Shown: piece after piece, positions 56,701 through 64,000 of the stretch
How the letters are laid out: each line of letters starts with the position of its first letter
Numbering within the stretch: the first letter of the stretch is position 1
Assembly (NCBI RefSeq): GCF_000005505.3
Contig: NC_016131.3
Coordinates: forward strand, 19,861,501 to 19,925,500
Origin: Brachypodium distachyon
Lineage: Eukaryota > Streptophyta > Magnoliopsida > Poales > Poaceae
Length of the DNA: 64,000 bases
Reading direction: 5' to 3'
The notes under the pieces: generated by a model
What the model was told of the DNA's origin: nothing
The model's input: only the letters and a program-made list of their open reading frames with translations
Databases searched by the model: none
Translations under genes and position numbers: made by a program

Positions 56701-59700
56701 TGAGGGGATAGCCAGAAATTTTGCAGAAGTTTACTTTTCTACCTTGAACTCTGAAACCTGTTGTTTTTAACCTTGAAGGCTTGAACTACTGAATCTGTTT
56801 ATTTTATTCCCTCAACCCTGTCCAAGGCGGTTTTGAGCTGAAACGTGGTTAATTGTTGGCAGCACTTGCCATGTCAGCATCTTGCCACATCAGTAGATTA
56901 ATTAAAATAAATATTAGAAAAACAGGTTTGGGAAAATCAGGAAAATGAAAAAATAAAAGAAATTTGATGATGTTTTTTTTGTACAGTCCTCTGTCTCACG
57001 GTTTTCCTGACTTTATTATATATTTTTTATTTTACATGGCAAAGTTCTGATGTGTAAAGGTTGTGCAAGTTGGTCGCCATGTGTCGCCCAAAACAGCTCC
57101 AAATTGTCCCGGTTGGGACCGAGGGGAAACTGATTCAATAGTTTAGGATTGGAAACTGGACTTTTTCCTACTCCCTCCGATCCATAATAAGTGTCTCAGG
57201 TTTAGTACAACTTTGTACTAAGTTAGTACAAAATGTGAGACACTTATTATGGATCGGAGGGAGTAGATGAGAACACAATTGATTTGACCGGCACATGCAA
57301 GGAGTTAATGCCCGTCAATTCAGTTAAAAAATGAGTTTAAATTTAAAGTGCTATAGTCTGGTTCTTTCTTCTGGTTGTAAATTTCATTTCGTGCCAGGAT
57401 AATTGTCATGGGCTGAGCATGCAGTAGGCCCATGTTAGTAGCCCTAGCATGGCAGCAATTGGCTAGTACAATATTAGATTAGGAATAATTAAGTAATGGT
57501 AGAAGGCTATTTAGTTAGGAAAGAGATGTCTTGAGTTAGGGATCGGTTTAGTAGGAAGACAGAGGTATGTTTTGATAGGAAAGTTGGATATTCTCGTCTT
57601 GGGCGTCATGCCAGTCTTCCCTATAAAAGGGGCACGATGTGCTCTGTTGTGAATCAAGCACTGAAATGGCCAAAAGACAAACTAAAGCCCTATAGCTAAA
57701 CAATGGTGGAAAGATGCTGGTGATTGCTCTATCCGACCGCTGCACATGAACATTTTTGTCCCTGTTTTAGTACAATACAGTTCAGTTGGTACTTGCATTT
57801 GTATGTCTCCATATATCTCAGGTGAAGGTTACTAGGAAAAAGCCTCTGGAGTTGCATTTATGTCAGATCATGGTTTTAATTTTCTCATTTATACAGAATA
57901 TGCAAAAAATGTAAATATTACTCATAGTGTATAGCCTTGCACACACTGCATTATTGAAGTGAATGCATGAACCTGTGGATCTCCACTGACAGTCTGAAAA
58001 GGAGGTTGATGTCTCTCTGTTGGATCAAAAGCATTGATATATCAAACTTAGTAGAATATACTGTATAGCAGTGGGTCCTAGTGTGCATGTGAAGGTAATA
58101 GGACATTATCCATTTCTGCTAGTTAATTGATACAAGTGTTTGAAGCCCTAATGGTACTCCCCGGTCCTGAATTCCAAACAAGGACTAGAATCGCAAAACC
58201 AGCTACACATCAACTTTGAACTGAAATGCATGCTTTTAGTTTTGCTAGGGACTGTTTCTGGAGTCAGATTTGAGTTAATTTAGAAATCAGTGAAGACATT
58301 GCTTGTTTTAGTATTAGCAATGCATGATGGGCACACTGGGGGCTACACGAAATGCTGCCTCAAACGCATAATACGGAATAAGCCATCTTTGTGTGAAGTT
58401 CTGAAGGGAGTTTTCTGGTGTCCTGTAGGTTTCTTTGGACTTTGTTAAAAGTCTTTATGCAAAGTTCATAGATTGGGATGAGGAGATGTACGACAAGGAA
58501 ACAGATACACCAGCCCATGCAGCAAAGTAAGCAAACTTTTGCATTTATCTTGAATAGTACGGAAGTTGCCTTTCTTGTTCTCTAAATCTAATCATCACAC
58601 ACCAACTTTCAGCACAGCAATCAGTGAAGACTTGGGACAAGTTGAGTATATTTTGACAGATAAAACTGGCACTCTGACTGAAAACAAGATGATCTTCAGA
58701 AGGTGCTGTATTGGGGGTACCTTGTATGGGAATGAAAGTGGCGACGCGCTTAAAGGTCATACTTAATCTCTCACAAAGATTTTCTGCTTGATTATGACAG
58801 TAATAATATCATAAAGCTAGCCTGATCATGTTTCTAATATGATGGTATGTTGATGTATTATTTCATTAGTGAGCTGACCTTAGCTTTGTGTTCAAGGTGA
58901 TTTGATCTGTAATGTGTTTCTTCTGAGCACCAAGTCTTTGGAGATCTTCCTGTTAACGTACGGTAGTAGATTGTTAATTATCTCATAAGGTTGTCTTGTA
59001 AATTGTTTCTGTGTTGTACTTGGTAAACTGCGTCCATTGTATTAAAGGTGGTAATGATGTTATCATGTGAGAACGTAAAATTTTGATGTAGTTTTTCTTG
59101 TTAGAGTCCTGTATTTCCATTTTCATGACTGCTTCCCTCCTTTAATATTAATCATGGAATGTTATTTTTTAGAACTATTTAGTTATGATGCTGAACTGAG
59201 GAATGCTATTGTGAGTCTGTTATTAGTACTGATATGGTTTTTGTCATTTAGATGTCGAACTGCTGAATGCTGTTGCCAATAATTCGCCTCATGTCATTAA
59301 ATTCTTGACAGTCATGGCCCTCTGCAATACAGTTATTCCTATCAAAAGGTTATATCTTTGACCATGCGATTACACTCCACAACTCATCTTTATTCTTTTT
59401 ACCTTATCTTGTCTATTTTTGAACTTCAGTCCTAGCGGGCAAATATCATATAAAGCTCAGTCCCAGGATGAGGATGCTCTTGTAAATGCAGCCTCTAATT
59501 TGCATATGGTCCTTGTCAGCAAGAATGGAAATAACGCTGGTAGGTTTATGTAAATTTTACCATGATCTCCAATATTGTATTGTTTGTTTCTTGTCCTTAT
59601 GTTTGTCAGGTTTTCATGGATAAATAATAAGACATGTATTCAAGCAGAAATTCACTTCAACAGACGGGTTGTTCAATATGAGATACTTGACGTTCTAGAA

Positions 59701-62700
59701 TTCACCTCTGACCGGAAAAGAATGTCTGTTCTGATATCGGATAGTGAAAGTGGCAAGATTTTCCTCTTGTCTAAAGGTGCAGATGAGGCTATTCTTCCTT
59801 TGGCTTATTCTGGTAATCACCCTTTTTTTTTTGTTTATATATTGATTTCATTTTTTACTCTGCATATGGATTGCAACCTATTCTGTCTTCACTCTTTACC
59901 ATCATAAAACCAGAACATAAAAAATTCATACCTTTGTCAATGAAACTAAATCAACTCTGCATGCATTGATTTGTAGATCTAAGAATTTTAATTTTTCAGG
60001 ACAGCAAATAAAGACATTTATTGACGCGGTCGACAAATATGCTCAGCTGGGATTACGCACACTCTGTTTGGCATGGCGTGAGCTTGGCTTGCAGGAGTAT
60101 CTAGAATGGTCTCGGTTATTTAAGGAAGCCAACAGCGCATTGATTGACAGAGAGGTAATTATCTTCGGGATTTCTTTTATATAAATATATAATATGAAGA
60201 CTAAACTGTAAAGCCTGTTTTTCGCAGTGGAAAGTTGCTGAGGTTTGCCAGAAATTAGAGCACACCCTGGATATTCTAGGTATCAGTGCTATAGAGGATC
60301 GCCTCCAGGTTTTACCTTTGCCTTGATTTCGTCTCTCATGAAACATGCCAATATTGTTCGTTTGTTTCTGGCATTTTCTTATCATGTGTTATGGCTGGAT
60401 CTGTCTGTAGGCTGGTGTTCCAGAAACTATTGAAATACTGAGACAGTCAGGAATCAACTTTTGGATGTTAACTGGAGATAAACAAAGCACTGCTATTCAA
60501 ATAGCTCTTTTGTGCAACTTGATTTCTTCAGGTATCTGTCTTTCAGTGAATAGTTTTCACTGCCTAGAAGGTTTATTAGGCTCTTTACTCAAGAGTTTAA
60601 TATTCATATCAATTCCATCTGTTTTATTAGGTAGAACTTGCCATGAACTATCTCTACCTTCTGTTATGCAAATTTGTGTGATTAAGCCTCTATTACTTCA
60701 CATATGACATTCTAACCTTTTCCGTGACTAAGCCCATATATTAGATAAAGGAGTAAAAGATAACATAAAGGGGTGTGAGGACACAAATTTCTGTAAGACT
60801 GTCCTGATTGCACAAAATTGCAGTTTGTGTGTGCGCGTATGAAGGGATGGGTGTGTAGGGGCTTAATTGCACTAATGTTAGGTACAGTACCTCAGTTGGG
60901 TGGGGGTTCTTTAGTGCAATTTATTTTCATGTTAAATGGAAATAATTACAGACAGTGGATAACACTGTTGCATGATGTTTATTCCATGTCTTAAGAGCCC
61001 AAGGGTCAACTCTTGTATATCAATGGGAAAACTGAAGATGAAGTTGCTAGGAGCTTGGAAAGAGTTCTACTCACTATGAGGATAACTTCTTCTGAACCCA
61101 AGGTTAGTGAAATTGTTGGTCAAAATAATTAGTACTCCCTGCATCACCCGCGATCCATAATATAAGTGTCTCAGTCTCTCAGATTTAGTACAACTTTGTA
61201 CTAAGTTAGTAAAAAATCTGAGACACTTAATATGGATCGGAGGGAGTACCATTCTGGTCTTCATGTTGAAATTTACACCTGACGAAATTTACTAGTCCCT
61301 CTTGTGTCACAATACATGTTGTTTTGGATCTTGACACAGTATCCAAGGATACACTTCGGCCATCAATTTCTTTGAACATATGCTTTTTCAAATAAAAATA
61401 TGTATACATTATGATCTAGATCAATTTGGTGTTGTAGATGCTGGTTAAATTTTCTATATTTGATGGTCAACTCTTAAAATGTTTGACCGATTTAGATTCT
61501 AACATGTGTAGGGAGTATTTATCTTGTGTTTAGTTTGCTGATTTAGTATTTTGCTAGGAACAGGAGTTAGCTTTTGTCGTGGATGGTTGGGCTCTTGAAA
61601 TTATTCTAACACGCTATAAGGAAGCTTTTACTGAACTAGCAGTTCTTTCAAAGACAGCAATCTGCTGTCGTGTTACACCTTCACAGAAAGCACAGGTAAT
61701 TTTTGCCACTGGTTTTCTCATGTTTACTTGAGCCAAATAAAATTTGTATTAGTTATTTACTGAACTAGCAGTTGTTTCAAAGATAGTGAATGCCACTTAA
61801 GTTTCTTATAGAAATGAGAAAGAAGAAGAGGAATCAACAGATTATCTCTGTGTCTTTATTTTTTCGAGGAAAATGAGGCTTTAAGTTTGCATGTTTGCAA
61901 TTGCCAACTTGTTGTGTAAGCTCTGAGCAATTATGTTATGCCATGTGTTTTGATACAAGTGGCTAGTAATTTGTTTTGTGAGAAGCTAACCAATGTGCAC
62001 AGTCACTCACTATATATCCAGTTGTAATCTACCTGGGCCCTACCCTTTTCTATTCATCATTCTGCATATCTTTCATATGGATTTGTTTCTCCATATGTTG
62101 ATATTTATCTTCATTTTTTGGGTAGCTCGTCAAGCTTCTAAAGTCATGTGACTATCGAACTTTGGCAATTGGTGACGGTGGGAATGATGTCAGGATGATA
62201 CAACAGGCTCACATTGGTGTAGGAATTAGTGGTAGAGAAGGTCTTCAAGCAGCAAGGGCGGCTGACTATAGCATTGGCAGTAAGCCCTATTCAGATTTAG
62301 CCTTTATTTTATCAGTGTTCTAACTATGACTCTGTTCTTGCTTTGTACAATTTTGCGCCTCATCTCGTTCCTGTACAACAAGTTCAATCTACCATGTTAA
62401 GTTGCTAGATTGTGCTTTCTACTTCCGATTAAATTTGATCTGTCAGTTGTAACCAAAGGCCATTGTACCTTGGTGTTAATATTGTGTCCACTATATCCAC
62501 TTCAAATTCTTAATAAAAATAATACTGAAATGAGCCTGTGTCAATCTAAATTCCTTTTTACTCTCTTTATCGTCTTGTCCATCCCTTCTGTCCCTAAATA
62601 CCGACACCCAGCTTTTCCTTGCTGATGCCTCTCCCTTGGCCTAGTCGGTGCCTATACCTCAGGCTTGTGCTTCCCCCTTGGTGGCTCTTCCGCGTGCGTG

Positions 62701-64000
62701 GGCTGGATGTTTGGTTGTGGAAGGGGAATTTGGGAGCATTCGCTTCCCTGGGTGAAGCTTCAAAACGACAGGTGTTAGAGAACTAGTGGGCGGTACCAAC
62801 TATTGTGACACCAAAGATTTGTGGAGGAGTTGGCCGGAAAAGCTTGGCAGTGGGTGAAACTTCAACTGTCTGTCATGCTCAGCAGTGGTGAAAACCGGAG
62901 AGAGAAAGCAGCCAAGAAGAAGAGCTGTAGTAGAGTTGAAGGCCTCTGGTGTTCTTGGTTAAGACCTAGCAGTTTGGTTGCCTCACACCGTTTGCTCTGG
63001 TCATGAACGTTGGTGGCAAATCCTATGGATGCATTTGACTGATAGATAAAACACCATCGGAGGAAGAGGAAAACTATTTGAATGGAACAGGGGACCTATT
63101 GGTTTTGTAGCGAGGAGAGGGGGAATTTTGCCTCCTGCCAAGTGAACAGTTACAAAGGCAAAAATGCTCTTAGAGACCACCCAAGGGGACAGGGGTTAAG
63201 TGAATCGAACTCATTGCTGAAGTGCCCGAGGGAACTCCTAACTGTGACTAAGAGTTATGATTGTGTTGGTCCTAGATAATTTACATGTCTGAGGAAACTC
63301 TTAAACTGTTGGTCTGATGATTTGACTATGTAATGGTTGGTATGCTGAAGTGCCATGATCTTTCTGACGGCTCTTTACTTCTGTTTTTCGTTCTTGCAGA
63401 ATTCAGGTTTCTGAAAAGGCTTATTCTTGTCCACGGGCGATACTCATACAACCGTACTGCCTTTCTTTCGCAGTATTCGTTCTACAAGTCATTGTTAATT
63501 TGCTTTATTCAGATACTGTAAGTCGTAAAAAAACAGCATGACACCTTTTTATTTTATTTTCTTGAGCTCCTATGCAATATCCTTCTCATATTCCATTTGT
63601 CGTTAAAGCATACTGGATACTGGTTGCTCGTCTGAACGTTCTCATGTTACACGCATGCAGGTTTTCTTTTGTTTCGGGTATTGCTGGAACAAGTTTGTTC
63701 AACTCAGTCAGTTTGATGGCTTATAATGTCTTCTACACAAGCATTCCTGTTTTAACTACTGTTCTGGACAAGGATTTATCTGAAAGGACAGTGACACAGA
63801 ACCCAGAGATTTTACTTTACTGCCAGGCTGGAAGGTAAATTATTCTAACTTATGTATGTTGTTAAAAGCTGCCACATGTTCTATATGTTTTGTTATTACC
63901 ATCTGTATTAAATAATCTGGAACTTTTTAGAATCAAGTTTGTGTTGCTTACACTAATATGTGCATATTACTCAGGCTTTTGAATCCAAGTACTTTTGCTG
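50760..64000 (+). CDS. ALA2: P4-type phospholipid-transporting ATPase, ALA2-like (3' truncated by window)
   Basis: 21 exons: 50760-50881, 51017-51230, 52213-52329, 53396-53488, 53565-53739, 54590-54756, 55996-56100, 58429-58526, 58613-58755, 59252-59348, 59430-59539, 59648-59812, 60000-60154, 60228-60308, 60411-60531, 60996-61102, 61564-61695, 62126-62279, 63400-63517, 63661-63834, 63975-64000; about 891 of some 1,100 residues. Motifs: [20 protein letters not shown] at the N-terminus; actuator [10 protein letters not shown] (residue 159 is Ile where DGET is expected); [20 protein letters not shown] in M4; phosphorylation site [11 protein letters not shown] (D380); nucleotide domain [10 protein letters not shown] and [10 protein letters not shown]; hinge [13 protein letters not shown] (D751, D755). 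It flips phospholipids to the cytosolic leaflet in the endomembrane system, usually with a CDC50/ALIS partner. Introns 51231-52212 and 56101-58428 carry repeats. Exon 17 could start at 61558 instead, adding two residues. Confidence 0.95.
51603..51715. mobile_element. Stowaway MITE in flippase intron 2
   Basis: 113 bp between TA sites, with ends CTCCCTCCGACCCATATTAC and CAATATGGATCGGAGGGAG. Its interior is close to the BIG5-intron copy at 24057-24165. Confidence 0.93.
55070..55526. mobile_element. Putative TIR element in flippase intron 6
   Basis: The ends GATTAAGAGTCG (55070-55081) and CGACTCTTAATC (55515-55526) are exact inverted repeats. Sub-terminal words GACGAGTCGAGCCGAGTC and GACTAGTCGACTAGTAG recur. 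The interior has no coding domain. No target duplication could be read, so the superfamily is open. Confidence 0.55.
56443..56710 (-). mobile_element. 5'-truncated LINE 3' end, antisense, in flippase intron 7
   Basis: Read on the minus strand, the frame gives [19 protein letters not shown], then [19 protein letters not shown] and [10 protein letters not shown] followed by a stop: the C-terminal end of L1-type LINE ORF2. An A tail follows (T run at 56443-56449 on the plus strand). The 3' end (GCAAAGCTTTTGCATTTTCT then CGAAAAAAA) closely resembles that of the LINE at 11219-12978, so both belong to related subfamilies. No target duplication could be read. Confidence 0.78.
57171..57263. mobile_element. 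Short Stowaway-type MITE (near-perfect palindrome)
   Basis: 93 bp between TA sites. The ends CTCCCTCCGATCCATAATAA and TTATTATGGATCGGAGGGAG are perfect inverted repeats, and almost the whole element folds into one hairpin. Confidence 0.95.
61135..61246. mobile_element. Short Stowaway-type MITE with small internal insertion
   Basis: 112 bp between TA sites. It is of the same family as 57171-57263 (TTTAGTACAACTTTGTACTA core), but the left end carries extra bases (CTCCCTGCATCACCCGCGAT) not matched on the right, and CTCAGTCT is duplicated. Confidence 0.9.
61295..61516. mobile_element. Possible degraded MITE in flippase intron 16
   Basis: The stretch starts GTCCCTCTTGTGTCACAATA and ends CATGTGTAGGGAG near TA sites. 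The ends are only weakly inverted and the interior is AT-rich. Confidence 0.3.
62280..63399 (+). other. Flippase intron 18 (1.1 kb), repeat content unclear
   Basis: The 62600-63260 part is more GC-rich than neighbouring introns, which suggests an insertion. I saw no inverted ends, target duplication or protein domain in it. Confidence 0.4.

Overview
This is a gene-rich window from a plant nuclear genome, almost certainly a pooid grass of the wheat/barley type. Three things point there: many-exon genes with GT-AG introns and GC-rich first exons; about ten Stowaway-type MITEs with the CTCCCTCCGT-like end and TA target site; and LINE and Mutator-like debris. No prokaryotic, viral or CRISPR feature was seen. 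I worked out exon boundaries by hand from splice signals, reading phase and family conservation, so they are models rather than transcript-backed structures.

Layout: (1) 1-1751 (+), the 3' part of a nuclear bromodomain/AT-hook protein with an 11-fold 13-residue repeat. (2) 4272-9484 (+), a DUF707 membrane-anchored protein; its introns hold a decayed exon duplication, a long-TIR Mutator-like MITE and a tiny retroposon tail. (3) 9.5-13 kb, MITEs, an RNase H fragment and a 5'-truncated LINE. (4) 13680-26063 (+), a complete 32-exon SEC7 ARF-GEF of the BIG5 type (1,719 aa modelled). (5) 27.8-31.7 kb, a Mutator-like element with long TIRs, a transposase lacking its catalytic middle, and an intact two-exon zinc-finger/coiled-coil ORF. 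(6) 32-38.4 kb, MITEs, an LTR-like fragment, RNase H fragments, a broken F-box gene, a GC-rich repeat-like stretch and a GGCC-rich TIR element. (7) 38548-42216 (+), a complete SCAMP. (8) 44100-46101 (-), a mitochondrial alternative NAD(P)H dehydrogenase of the NDA type. (9) 49096-49793 (-), a SOSS-B-like OB-fold protein, head-to-head with (10) 50760-64000 (+), an ALA2-type P4-ATPase flippase that runs off the right edge.

The host genes are housekeeping genes. Three act in endomembrane traffic or lipid asymmetry: the BIG5 ARF-GEF, the SCAMP and the ALA2 flippase. There is no sign of a co-regulated cluster. I did not find a convincing new biological system. The most useful oddities are an isoleucine in place of Thr in the flippase DGET motif, the intact GRF-like ORF inside a crippled MULE, a GC-AG intron in BIG5, the decayed exon duplication in the DUF707 gene, and several insertions whose target-site duplications can be read directly.
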